This document shows, piece after piece, positions 1-6,333 of a DNA stretch of 9,035 bases. Numbering within the stretch: the first letter of the stretch is position 1; every line of letters starts with the position of its first letter. Origin of the DNA: Alphaproteobacteria bacterium (GTDB taxonomy: Bacteria; Pseudomonadota; Alphaproteobacteria; Sphingomonadales; Sphingomonadaceae). Below the pieces are notes generated by a model, which had not been told where the DNA came from, did not search any database, and worked only from the letters and a program-made list of their open reading frames with translations. The stretch is from assembly GCA_028293055.1 (NCBI GenBank), contig JAQGLD010000279.1, positions 1 through 9,035 of the forward strand, given 5' to 3'. The position numbers and the translations under genes were made by a program.

Positions 1-489
1 ACCCAATATGACCATCGCGAATGGGTCCGTCAGCAGGACATGCATCTCGCCCAATACCAGCCGCCGCAGCCGCCGCGGACTCCGCGCGCCTTCGGCTGGG
101 GTGGATGGATCGTCTCGCTGCTGCTCGCAGGGGTGATCCTGCTGATGGCGCGCGATCGCGAGGATCTCGCCAGGGTGGATTCGCCCGGGGCCGATATTGC
201 GAGCCCGGCGCACGCCGCAACCCGAACCGCCGATGCCGATTCCGGGGCGCAGCCATCTTTCCTCAAGTCCGGGGGGCCGGAGCGCGAGGTCGAGATGCTT
301 CGCCGCGCCGCCAATGTCTCGGCCGCGGCGACCGCCTCTCAGGCGCAGGCGCGAGCCTTCATGGCGGGCGAGGAGCTTCGCGTTTCCCCGCCGCGCAAGA
401 TCAGGGCGAAGGCCGTTCGGCGGCGCTCGGTGGGCAAGCAAGGCCGGCGCAAGAAAGATTTCCTGGAGCGTGAAGGCTATATCTACTGA
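1..489 (+). CDS. Hypothetical single-pass membrane protein with basic C-terminal tail (5' end may lie outside window)
   Basis: I do not recognise this family. The frame is open from base 1, and the first visible ATG is at 40. That ATG has no well-spaced Shine-Dalgarno (an AGGA sits only one base before it), and the 13 codons upstream read as plausible coding sequence, so the true start is probably just outside the window; 40 is the fallback, giving 149 aa. Counting from base 40, a Pro-rich N-terminus is followed by one membrane segment at about residues 21-37 (rich in L, I, V, G), then an acidic and Ala-rich stretch, then a strongly basic tail (about residues 115-142, many R and K) ending in GYIY. 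By the positive-inside rule the orientation is not obvious. It converges on the next gene with a 7-bp overlap of the 3' ends. No function is proposed. Confidence 0.65.
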   Translation, partial: TQYDHREWVRQQDMHLAQYQPPQPPRTPRAFGWGGWIVSLLLAGVILLMARDREDLARVDSPGADIASPAHAATRTADADSGAQPSFLKSGGPEREVEMLRRAANVSAAATASQAQARAFMAGEELRVSPPRKIRAKAVRRRSVGKQGRRKKDFLEREGYIY

Positions 490-833
490 CGGGGCGGAGG
501 CTTTCCCGGCGGGCAGGGCACATGACAGGGCAGCGCCGGTCCGGCCTCGGCCCTGCGCGCACTCTCCGCCTCGCCGAATGCGCGCTCGACCTTGCTCGCG
601 AAATCGCCCTTCGAACGCCGGTAGCCCTTTGCCTCCAGGCAGTCATAGGCATGGTAGAGCGCAGCGATCGGATCGAACCAATAATCGTGATTGGCCCGGC
701 TCGTGCAAAGCTTGATGTCGGCCTGCATCTCCGAGGCGCTCTTGGTCGGATGATAGACTTGCGCGGTGCACCCAACCGCGAGCAGCAGCAGGCCGGAGGT
801 CAGAGACTGGAGGCGGCACATCCCACGAGACAC
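483..833 (-). CDS. Small putative lipoprotein with two-cysteine / KGY motif
   Basis: A predicted 116-aa lipoprotein of unknown role. The N-terminus has a short basic part, a Leu-rich core and a Cys at residue 22 preceded by A-V-G, a lipobox that is acceptable but lacks the usual Leu at -3. The mature part has C43 and C65, the latter in a Y-D-C-L-E-A-K-G-Y stretch. This spacing, ending in K-G-Y, recurs in many short proteobacterial lipoproteins of unknown function and suggests a disulfide in the periplasm (inference). The start shown is GTG at 833, which has AAGG five bases upstream; an ATG four codons further in (821) is the alternative. The tail is Pro/Cys-rich and overlaps the 3' end of the convergent gene by 7 bp, so the last residues may be non-conserved. 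It diverges from the CAP-domain gene across about 86 bp. Confidence 0.6.
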   Translation of the reverse strand: MSRGMCRLQSLTSGLLLLAVGCTAQVYHPTKSASEMQADIKLCTSRANHDYWFDPIAALYHAYDCLEAKGYRRSKGDFASKVERAFGEAESARRAEAGPALPCHVPCPPGKPPPRQ

Positions 834-919
834 GGCGGCCTTGTCGCACCGGCCGCCCCTCGGCGCAATGGGCAGGGAGCCCTGGCGCCCGTGGCGTGTT
901 TCGAACCCGGAGGTTCCGC
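834..919. promoter_or_regulatory. Divergent intergenic region between the two lipoprotein genes
   Basis: This 86-bp gap between two outward-facing genes must carry their leaders, and probably a promoter for each, unless the plus-strand gene is read from elsewhere. It is GC-rich, and I see no convincing -35/-10 pair. The only clear signal is the Shine-Dalgarno at 909-913. Confidence 0.35.
909..913 (+). promoter_or_regulatory. Ribosome binding site GGAGG deciding the CAP-protein start
   Basis: GGAGG lies six bases before the ATG at 920. This favours that start, which gives a clean signal peptide, over an alternative start codon at 896. Confidence 0.8.
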
Positions 920-1486
920 ATGAAGCGCTTGCTGCTGCCCTTCATCATCGCTTTCGGGCTGGCCGGTTGCTCCAGCCGTCCGCCCTGGTCGGAGGGCCGG
1001 ATGATTCAAGAGCGGCGCCCTCAGCTTCCGACCGCGCAGGATCTGTCACGCTTCGAAGAGCGAGTCCTGGCGATGCACGATCGCGAGCGAGCTACGACGG
1101 GCGCGGCCCCGCTGAGCTGGGACGCCGGGCTCGCCGCAGCTGCGGCGGCCTACGGCCCCGTGCTCGCCGCAAAGCCGAAGCTCGCCCATTCGGAGCCGGG
1201 CAGCCGTCCGGGGCAAGGCGAGAATCTGTGGATGGGGACGAAAGGCGCGTTCAGCCTCGAGGAAATGGTCGGCAGCTGGATCGAGGAGAAGAGGCTGTTC
1301 GCGCCGGGACGCTTTCCCGAGGAGGTCAGCACCAGCGGGCACTGGAGTGACGTGGCCCATTATACCCAGATGATCTGGCGCGGCACGAACCGGGTCGGCT
1401 GCTCGCTCTACTCCAGCAGGCAATGGGATTATCTGGTCTGCCGTTACGCGCCGCCGGGCAATGTCGTCGGCGCGAGCGTCCCCTGA
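920..1486 (+). CDS. CAP/SCP-domain (PR-1-like) lipoprotein
   Basis: A 188-aa secreted protein of the CAP superfamily (cysteine-rich secretory protein / antigen 5 / PR-1). Residues 1-17 form a lipoprotein signal: K-R, a hydrophobic core, lipobox L-A-G-C with C17. Ser at the next position suggests the outer membrane rather than retention in the inner membrane. The CAP domain spans about 45-182. The usual metal-site tetrad can be placed at H90 (A-H-S-E), E101 (G-E-N-L-W), E122 or E123 (S-W-I-E-E) and H147 (H-Y-T-Q-M-I-W). C161 and C174 are placed like a conserved disulfide. Bacterial CAP proteins have been linked to lipid or peptidoglycan binding, but the role is generally unsettled, so no substrate is proposed. 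It is first in a plus-strand group with the permease (61-bp gap) and cyclophilin. Confidence 0.9.
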   Translation: MKRLLLPFIIAFGLAGCSSRPPWSEGRMIQERRPQLPTAQDLSRFEERVLAMHDRERATTGAAPLSWDAGLAAAAAAYGPVLAAKPKLAHSEPGSRPGQGENLWMGTKGAFSLEEMVGSWIEEKRLFAPGRFPEEVSTSGHWSDVAHYTQMIWRGTNRVGCSLYSSRQWDYLVCRYAPPGNVVGASVP

Positions 1487-1532
1487 CCGGCTTGCCAAGC
1501 GGGGCGGCTTCTGGTCGGGTGGCGTCGGACTG

Positions 1533-1537
1533 GGAGG
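1533..1537 (+). promoter_or_regulatory. Ribosome binding site for the permease
   Basis: A GGAGG core within a purine-rich run at 1532-1542 lies ten bases before the ATG at 1548. It supports that start over an in-frame GTG at 1461, which would overlap the CAP gene and add an unrelated 29-residue leader. Confidence 0.6.
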
Positions 1538-1547
1538 GGAAAGCCGG

Positions 1548-2957
1548 ATGAATCTGCTCGCGCGCAAGATAGTGATCGCCGACGAGGATATGGCGCCCGA
1601 GCATCGGCTGACCCGGAGCCTCGGCTGGCCGCACCTGATCGCTCTCGGAGTCGGCGCGATCGTCGGTACCGGAATTCTGACGCTGACCGGAGTCGGTGCC
1701 GCGAAAGCGGGACCGGCGGTGATCCTGTCCTTTGCCATAGCTGGGCTTATCTGCGCTTGCGCGGCGCTCGCTTATGCCGAGATGGCGACGATGATCCCGG
1801 CCTCGGGAAGCGCCTACACCTACACTTATGTGGTGATCGGCGAGTTGCTCGCCTGGATCGTCGGCTGGAGCCTGATCCTCGAATATTCGCTGGTGGTGAG
1901 CGCGGTCGCGGTCGGATGGTCGGGATATGCGGCGCCTCTGCTCCACGACTGGCTCGGCTATCCGATGGCCCTGGCCCAGGGGCCGGAACTCGGCGGCATT
2001 CTCAATTTTCCGGCCATCTTCATCATTGGCGTGGTCGCCGCCCTGCTCATCTACGGAACCCGCGAAAGCGCCACCGTCAATGCGATCCTGGTGCTGGTCA
2101 AGATCGTCGCCCTGATCGTCTTCGTGGTGGTCGCCTTGCCCTATTTCGATGCTGCCAATTTCCATCCGTTCATGCCGTACGGCTTCCCGAAGAGCGGGCC
2201 CCCGGGGGCTGAGGTCGGCGTCATGGCGGCTGCGGCCATCATCTTCTTCGCTTTCTATGGATTCGATGCGATCGCGACCGCCGCCGAGGAAACTCGCAAT
2301 CCGGGCCGCGACCTGAAAATCGGAATCGTCGGGTCGATGGTCGCCTGCGTGATCATCTACATGGCGGTGGCAGGGACCGCGATCGGGGCGCTCAGCTTCA
2401 CCCGCTTCGCCAATAGCCCGGAGCCGCTGGCCCTGATCCTGCGCGAGGTGGGCCAACCCTGGGCGGCTCGCTATCTCGCCGTGTCCGCAGTGGTTGCTCT
2501 GCCGACCGTTATCCTCGCCTTTTTCTACGGCCAGAGCCGGATCTTCTTCGTGATGGCGCGTGACGGACTGATCCCGGCGGGCCTCGCGCGAGTTTCGAAA
2601 CGCGGCACTCCGGTTCGGATCACCCTGTTCACGGCGGTGATCGTCGGCGTGCTGGCCGGGCTGGTGCCGCTGTCGGAGCTCGCTGCCCTCGCCAATGCGG
2701 GGACGCTGACCGCGTTCATCGCGGTCAGCGTCTGCATGCTGATCATGCGGCGTCGGGCGCCAGCAGTCGAACGTCGGTTCAGGACTCCGCTCGCCTGGGT
2801 GATCGGCCCGGCCGGCATCCTGGGCTGCCTCTACCTCTTCTATAGCCTGCCGCAGCGAACCCAGCTTTATTTCCTGGCTGCGCATGTCGTCGGGCTGCTC
2901 ATCTATTTCGCTTATGGCTCGCGGCGCAGCGTTGCCGGACTGGAGGCCGTGAAATGA
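1548..2957 (+). CDS. APC-superfamily amino acid permease (cationic amino acid transporter type)
   Basis: A 469-aa inner-membrane secondary transporter of the amino acid-polyamine-organocation superfamily, closest in character to the CAT / YfnA-YhdG type. About 12 hydrophobic segments are visible. TM1 carries the substrate-site glycine signature G-V-G-A-I-V-G-T-G-I (residues 34-43), preceded by the typical short R-S-L-G-W-P-H-L lead. The strongly conserved F-Y-G-F-D followed by E-E-T-R-N-P (residues 236-252) marks the cytoplasmic loop after TM6 in CAT-type carriers. Substrate cannot be read from sequence; an amino acid taken up by proton symport or exchange is the family expectation. The length is normal for prokaryotic CAT members, which lack the eukaryotic 14-TM extension. 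The stop overlaps the next gene's ATG (ATGA at 2954-2957), so the two are probably translationally coupled. Confidence 0.9.
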   Translation: MNLLARKIVIADEDMAPEHRLTRSLGWPHLIALGVGAIVGTGILTLTGVGAAKAGPAVILSFAIAGLICACAALAYAEMATMIPASGSAYTYTYVVIGELLAWIVGWSLILEYSLVVSAVAVGWSGYAAPLLHDWLGYPMALAQGPELGGILNFPAIFIIGVVAALLIYGTRESATVNAILVLVKIVALIVFVVVALPYFDAANFHPFMPYGFPKSGPPGAEVGVMAAAAIIFFAFYGFDAIATAAEETRNPGRDLKIGIVGSMVACVIIYMAVAGTAIGALSFTRFANSPEPLALILREVGQPWAARYLAVSAVVALPTVILAFFYGQSRIFFVMARDGLIPAGLARVSKRGTPVRITLFTAVIVGVLAGLVPLSELAALANAGTLTAFIAVSVCMLIMRRRAPAVERRFRTPLAWVIGPAGILGCLYLFYSLPQRTQLYFLAAHVVGLLIYFAYGSRRSVAGLEAVK

Positions 2958-3586
2958 TCCATAAAATGCTGCTGCTCATGCTCATCTGCCTTGGCGCCCC
3001 TGCGGCTGCGCAGGCGCCCACCGCGACTCCGGTTCCTGCGCCTGCCGCGGCGCCGCGGACCGTGGCGGTGCGAATCCACACCAATGCAGGCGACATCGTG
3101 GCCGCGATCGAGGTCGAGCGGGCGCCGATCACCGCCGCCAACTTCCTCCATTATGTCGACACAAGGCGGCTCGACGGCGCCGAATTCTATCGCGCGATGC
3201 ACACCGCGGCCAATGCCGGACTGATCCAGGGCGGGGTGCGCGACTCCAGCAAGCTATTCCCCCCGATCGCCCACGAGCCGACCAGCCAGACCGGCCTCAG
3301 CCATGTCGACGGCGCACTTTCCGCGCCTCGATTCGCGCTCGGCACCGCGCGCGGAGATTTTACGATCATGATCGGCGACCAGCTGTATCTCGACGCGGGT
3401 CCGGGATCGGCCGGCGACGGCGGCGGCTATGCGGTGTTCGGGCGGGTGATCGAGGGCATGGACGTGGTCCGGACCATCCTCGGAGCGCCCACGTCGCCGA
3501 CCGAGGGGGAAGGGGTGATGCGTGGCCAGATGCTCTCCCCGCGAGTGCACATCCTCACCGCCCGGCGGGTACCGCCGCCGCGCTGA
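2954..3586 (+). CDS. Secreted cyclophilin-type peptidyl-prolyl cis-trans isomerase
   Basis: A 210-aa protein predicted to catalyse cis-trans isomerisation of X-Pro bonds in the periplasm. Residues 1-21 look like a Sec signal peptide with a likely cut after A-Q-A, followed by a Pro/Ala-rich linker to about 35. The cyclophilin domain (about 36-205) keeps F-Y-R with the catalytic Arg at residue 80, I-Q-G-G with Gln92, D-F-T-I at the Q-F-F-I position (about 135-138) and the terminal V-F-G-R-V-I-E-G-M-D-V-V (161-172). The R80 surroundings (R-A-M-H) differ from the canonical F-H-R-V-I, as in many bacterial secreted members. The start overlaps the permease stop by ATGA. It ends 4 bp before the convergent carbonic anhydrase stop, with no terminator between them. 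Confidence 0.92.
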   Translation: MIHKMLLLMLICLGAPAAAQAPTATPVPAPAAAPRTVAVRIHTNAGDIVAAIEVERAPITAANFLHYVDTRRLDGAEFYRAMHTAANAGLIQGGVRDSSKLFPPIAHEPTSQTGLSHVDGALSAPRFALGTARGDFTIMIGDQLYLDAGPGSAGDGGGYAVFGRVIEGMDVVRTILGAPTSPTEGEGVMRGQMLSPRVHILTARRVPPPR

Positions 3587-3590
3587 CCCC

Positions 3591-4226
3591 TCACGCCGCC
3601 GCGAAGCGGCCGCTTGCCTCGTCGCAGAGATGCAGGATGCCGTCGCTGATCGAGAAATAGGCGCCGTGGAGCCTGAGCGTTCCGGCCTCCTCGCGATCGC
3701 GGACCCAGGGAAAGGTGCGCAGATTGCGAAGCGAGGCCAGCACGCCTTCCATCTCCATGTCGCGGAAGGCGCCGCGATCGAGCGTCTCGTGCCGCGCAAG
3801 CACCGCGTCGCGGGCATCGTCGAGCAAATCGATCCAGTGCGCTATGAAATGGCCTTCGCCGTCGCGGGCGTCGTCGAAGCGCCGGGTGAGAGCGGCGTCG
3901 CAGCCGCCGCAGAAACCGTGGCCCATCACCACGATCTCGCGAAGCTGAAGCTGGGTGACCGCGAATTCGAGGGCAGCCGAGACTCCGTGATAATTGGCGT
4001 CCGGCTGGTAGGGCGGAACCAATGCGGCGACGTTGCGGACGACGAACATCTCGCCGGGCTTCGAATCGAAGATCGTCGCCGGATCGACCCGGCTGTCCGA
4101 GCAGGCGATCACCATCACTTCGGGGTTCTGCCCCTCGGCCAGATCGGACCAGCGATCGCGCTCGCGCGACCAGCCGATCTCGCGGAAGCGGCGATAGCCG
4201 CCGAGAAGTTCGTCGAGTCCTGCCAT
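3591..4226 (-). CDS. Beta-class carbonic anhydrase
   Basis: A 211-aa zinc enzyme that interconverts CO2 and bicarbonate, predicted cytoplasmic because no signal peptide is seen. The beta-class zinc and gate residues are all present: C42 and D44 in C-S-D-S-R (42-46), and H103 and C106 in G-H-G-F-C-G-G-C. R46 forms the usual Asp-Arg dyad with D44. The length is typical. I chose the ATG at 4226, which gives the conventional M-x-x-L-D-E-L-L-x-G-Y start. A TTG at 4262 would add 12 residues that look unlike the family. Neither start has a clear Shine-Dalgarno. It faces the cyclophilin gene tail to tail and diverges from lipA over 65 bp. Bicarbonate supply for carboxylations is the expected role; a physiological link to lipA is not evident. 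Confidence 0.93.
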   Translation of the reverse strand: MAGLDELLGGYRRFREIGWSRERDRWSDLAEGQNPEVMVIACSDSRVDPATIFDSKPGEMFVVRNVAALVPPYQPDANYHGVSAALEFAVTQLQLREIVVMGHGFCGGCDAALTRRFDDARDGEGHFIAHWIDLLDDARDAVLARHETLDRGAFRDMEMEGVLASLRNLRTFPWVRDREEAGTLRLHGAYFSISDGILHLCDEASGRFAAA

Positions 4227-4256
4227 GGCGCGGGCGTTACGGTGCGCGGGGAGGGG

Positions 4257-4285
4257 TGGCAAGACGGGCCGCGGATCGCTATCTG
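4257..4285 (+). promoter_or_regulatory. Candidate lipA promoter giving a leaderless or near-leaderless mRNA
   Basis: T-A-T-C-T-G at 4280-4285 could serve as a -10 element, with a weak -35 (TGGCAA, 4257-4262) 17 bp upstream. Transcription would then begin at about the lipA ATG (4292), which has no good Shine-Dalgarno. The matches to consensus are only 3 of 6 each, so this is a weak call supported mainly by the similar arrangement before dusB. Confidence 0.3.
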
Positions 4286-4291
4286 GCCGGA

Positions 4292-5269
4292 ATGAGCGAA
4301 ACCGCCGCCGCCCCGATCGCCGTGCCCCGGCAACGCAAGCCGGACTGGATCCGGGTCAAGGCTCCGACCAGCGTCGGCTTTGCCGAAACCCGCAAGCTGA
4401 TGCGCAGCCTCAACCTCGCCACGGTGTGCGAGGAGGCGGCCTGCCCGAACATCGGCGAGTGCTGGACAAAGAAGCACGCCACGGTGATGATCCTCGGCGA
4501 TACCTGCACGCGGGCCTGCGCCTTTTGCAACGTCAAGACCGGAATGCCGCGCGCGGTCGATCCGCTCGAGCCCGAGCATGTCGCGACCGCGGCCGCCGAG
4601 CTCGGCCTGACCCATATAGTGATCACCTCGGTGGACCGCGACGATCTTCCCGACGGCGGCGCCCGCCAGTTCATCAAGGTGATCGAGGCGCTCCGCCGCA
4701 ACACGCCCTCGACCACGATCGAGATCCTGACCCCGGACTTCCGCAACAAGCCGGAGGCCGCGGTCGCCGCGATCGTCGAGGCCCGGCCCGACGTGTACAA
4801 CCACAATCTCGAGACGGTGCCGCGGCTCTATCCGACGATCCGGCCCGGAGCCCGCTATTACGCTTCGCTCCGCCTGCTCGAGAGCGTCAAGCGCCAGGAC
4901 CCGACCATCTTCACCAAGTCCGGAGTGATGGTCGGCCTCGGCGAGCAAAGGCTCGAGGTCCACCAGGTGATGGACGACATGCGCTCGGCCGAGGTCGATT
5001 TCCTGACCATGGGCCAATATCTCCAGCCGACCCCGCGCCACGCCACGGTCGAGGAGTTCGTCACCCCGGCCGCTTTCTCCGCTTATGGAGCGATTGCCCG
5101 CGCCAAGGGCTTCCTGCTCGTCGCTGCGAGCCCGCTGACCCGGTCGAGCTATCATGCCGGCGACGATTTCGCGAAGATGAAGGCAGCGCGGGAGGCGAAG
5201 CTGATGGCAACACGTCAGGTCGGCGCTCCAGATCGTCACCCCGGCGGCAGCCGGGGTCTCGTGGGGTAG
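4292..5269 (+). CDS. lipA: Lipoyl synthase
   Basis: A 325-aa radical SAM enzyme that inserts two sulfurs into protein-bound octanoyl groups to make the lipoyl cofactor of 2-oxoacid dehydrogenases and the glycine cleavage system. Both Fe-S cluster motifs are intact: the auxiliary cluster Cys at 46, 51 and 57 (C-x4-C-x5-C), and the radical SAM cluster Cys at 72, 76 and 79 (C-T-R-A-C-A-F-C). The C-terminal R-S-S-Y at 284-287, which supplies the serine ligand of the auxiliary cluster, is also present. The ATG at 4292 gives the expected short leader before the conserved core; no strong Shine-Dalgarno precedes it. The conserved enzyme appears to end near residue 307. About 16 further residues (Pro/Gly/Arg-rich) are encoded by a REP-like palindrome into which the frame runs. 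The ratA-like gene follows after 93 bp. Confidence 0.97.
   Translation: MSETAAAPIAVPRQRKPDWIRVKAPTSVGFAETRKLMRSLNLATVCEEAACPNIGECWTKKHATVMILGDTCTRACAFCNVKTGMPRAVDPLEPEHVATAAAELGLTHIVITSVDRDDLPDGGARQFIKVIEALRRNTPSTTIEILTPDFRNKPEAAVAAIVEARPDVYNHNLETVPRLYPTIRPGARYYASLRLLESVKRQDPTIFTKSGVMVGLGEQRLEVHQVMDDMRSAEVDFLTMGQYLQPTPRHATVEEFVTPAAFSAYGAIARAKGFLLVAASPLTRSSYHAGDDFAKMKAAREAKLMATRQVGAPDRHPGGSRGLVG
5238..5257. repeat. REP-like palindrome, copy A (inside the lipA 3' end)
   Basis: A perfect 8-bp stem (5238-5245 with 5250-5257) around a 4-base loop, followed by CTCGTG at 5258-5263. With copy B it forms an inverted pair. The lipA codons for residues 316-322 lie in it, and the lipA stop is 10 bases beyond it. 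Confidence 0.75.
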
Positions 5270-5272
5270 GTC

Positions 5273-5289
5273 CGTGACGTCTGGTCACG
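5273..5289. repeat. Small hairpin between the two REP-like palindromes
   Basis: CGTGAC (5273-5278) pairs perfectly with GTCACG (5284-5289) around a 5-base loop. It lies in the spacer of the inverted pair and partly overlaps the flank of copy B, so the whole block could fold either as three hairpins or as one long cruciform. Confidence 0.55.
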
Positions 5290-5291
5290 AG

Positions 5292-5311
5292 GTCCCGGCC
5301 TTCGCCGGGAC
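5292..5311. repeat. REP-like palindrome, copy B (inverted relative to copy A)
   Basis: A perfect 8-bp stem (5292-5299 with 5304-5311) and 4-base loop, preceded by CACGAG at 5286-5291. Its reverse complement aligns to copy A without gaps: 19 of 26 positions match across stem, loop and the CTCGTG flank. It is followed by a purine-rich stretch (5312-5329) with no T-run, so it is not a standard intrinsic terminator on the plus strand. Confidence 0.75.
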
Positions 5312-5362
5312 GAGGGAAAAAGAGGGAAGCGCAAACGCCGGCCCCTCACAAGGGTCGCTTTA

Positions 5363-5860
5363 ATGCCGCGTCATACCGAGACCAGGAACCTGCCTTATTC
5401 GCCGGAGCAGTTATTCGACCTCGTCGCCGATGTCAGCGGCTATCGCGAATTCCTGCCTTGGGTTGCGGCCGTGCGGGTGCGGTCCGACAGCCCGACCTTG
5501 ATGGTCGCCGACCTCGTCGTCGGCTTCGGAGCGCTCAAGGAGACCTTCACCTCGCGGGTCGAGAAACAGCGGCCGCTGAGCATCCTCACCGATTATATCG
5601 ACGGTCCGCTCAAATATCTTCACAACAGCTGGAAGTTCAGGCCCGACGGCAAGGGCGGCACCGACCTCGATTTCTGTGTCGACTTTGCCTTCAAGTCCCG
5701 GATCTTCGAGACGCTTGCCGGTCAGATGTTCGATCGTGCGCTTCGCCGGATGATCCACGCGTTCGAGGAACGCGCGCACGAGCTTTACGCACCGGCCGGC
5801 TCTCCGGCGGCTGCGGCAGGCTCCGGCATCAGCAGGTCGAGCGCGCAAAGCGCCGCCTGA
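5363..5860 (+). CDS. ratA: RatA/Coq10-like START-domain protein (ubiquinone-binding family)
   Basis: A 165-aa protein of the polyketide cyclase/START fold, in the group annotated either as RatA (reported in E. coli as a 50S-binding toxin) or as Coq10-like (a coenzyme Q chaperone for respiration). The conserved N-terminal pattern is seen: L-P-Y-S-P-E-Q-L-F-D-L-V-A-D-V, then G-Y-R-E-F-L-P-W at about 26-33, a central beta-rich region, and a C-terminal helix with F-D-R-A-L-R-R-M near 123-130. In an alphaproteobacterium a Coq10-like role is the more likely one (inference); no partner antitoxin gene is visible. AAGGG at 5350-5354 lies eight bases before the ATG. The conserved core ends near residue 143. 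The last 22 residues are low-complexity (A, S, G) and lie antisense to the end of the CinA-like gene (76-bp overlap). Probably co-transcribed with lipA. Confidence 0.88.
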   Translation: MPRHTETRNLPYSPEQLFDLVADVSGYREFLPWVAAVRVRSDSPTLMVADLVVGFGALKETFTSRVEKQRPLSILTDYIDGPLKYLHNSWKFRPDGKGGTDLDFCVDFAFKSRIFETLAGQMFDRALRRMIHAFEERAHELYAPAGSPAAAAGSGISRSSAQSAA

Positions 5861-6333
5861 AGCCGGATCCCGCCACGTCCGAGGTCGCCGAACTGATGCG
5901 TGTCGGCGACGATCTCCTTCGGATCTGCACCGCGCCGGGCGCGGGCGAACAGGACGGTGCCGACCGGCTTGCGAAGGCTGCCGCCACCAGGTCCGGCGAT
6001 TCCGGTGATCGCCACCGCCACATCGGCGGGCGTCCGCGCCAGCACGCCCTGCGCCATGCCCCAGGCAACGGCGATCGAGACCGCGCCGAACGTTGCGACG
6101 ACCTCTTCGGGAATATCGAGCATCGCGGTCTTCGCCTCGTCGGCATAAGTGACGAATCCGGCCTCGAACACGTCCGATGAACCCGCAATCTCGGTCAGCG
6201 CCGCGCTGACCAGGCCGCCCGTGCAGCTTTCGGCGACCGCGATTCGAAGCCCGGCCGAGCGATTGGCCTCGATCACGTTGCGCGCTGCCTCCACCAATTC
6301 GTCGGGCAGGCAATAGTCGCGATGATCGGTCAT
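5785..6333 (-). CDS. pncC: CinA-family protein, stand-alone nicotinamide-nucleotide amidase domain (PncC-like)
   Basis: A 182-aa protein corresponding to the C-terminal domain of CinA, which in characterised members (PncC) hydrolyses nicotinamide mononucleotide to nicotinic acid mononucleotide plus ammonia in pyridine nucleotide salvage. The signatures are A-E-S-C-T-G-G (34-40, with the likely catalytic Ser36) and T-G-I-A-G-P-G-G-G (110-118). The N-terminal molybdopterin-like domain of full-length CinA is absent, as is common in Proteobacteria. The start ATG at 6333 overlaps the ispDF stop by ATGA (6330-6333), indicating translational coupling in an ispDF-pncC operon. Core homology should end near residue 169; the remaining Ala/Pro/Gly tail faces the ratA tail. 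Activity is inferred from the family. Confidence 0.9.
   Translation of the reverse strand: MTDHRDYCLPDELVEAARNVIEANRSAGLRIAVAESCTGGLVSAALTEIAGSSDVFEAGFVTYADEAKTAMLDIPEEVVATFGAVSIAVAWGMAQGVLARTPADVAVAITGIAGPGGGSLRKPVGTVLFARARRGADPKEIVADTHQFGDLGRGGIRLQAALCALDLLMPEPAAAAGEPAGA

Noticed and set aside
1326..2885. 519-codon open frame on the minus strand opposite the permease
   Set aside because: It is rich in R, D, H and G with no recognisable domain, lies fully antisense to a clear 12-TM permease, and is the usual product of GC-rich third-position bias.
4115..5239. 374-codon minus-strand frame opposite lipA
   Set aside because: Low-complexity R/D/G/H-rich translation antisense to an unmistakable LipA; no domain seen.
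5292..5330. Copy B hairpin as an intrinsic terminator of lipA
   Set aside because: The hairpin is followed by a purine-rich stretch with no T-run on the plus strand, and ratA begins shortly after it.
5363..6333. ratA plus the neighbouring gene as a toxin-antitoxin module
   Set aside because: The RatA name comes from E. coli, but the neighbour here is a CinA/PncC enzyme on the opposite strand, not an antitoxin. A Coq10-like role fits better.
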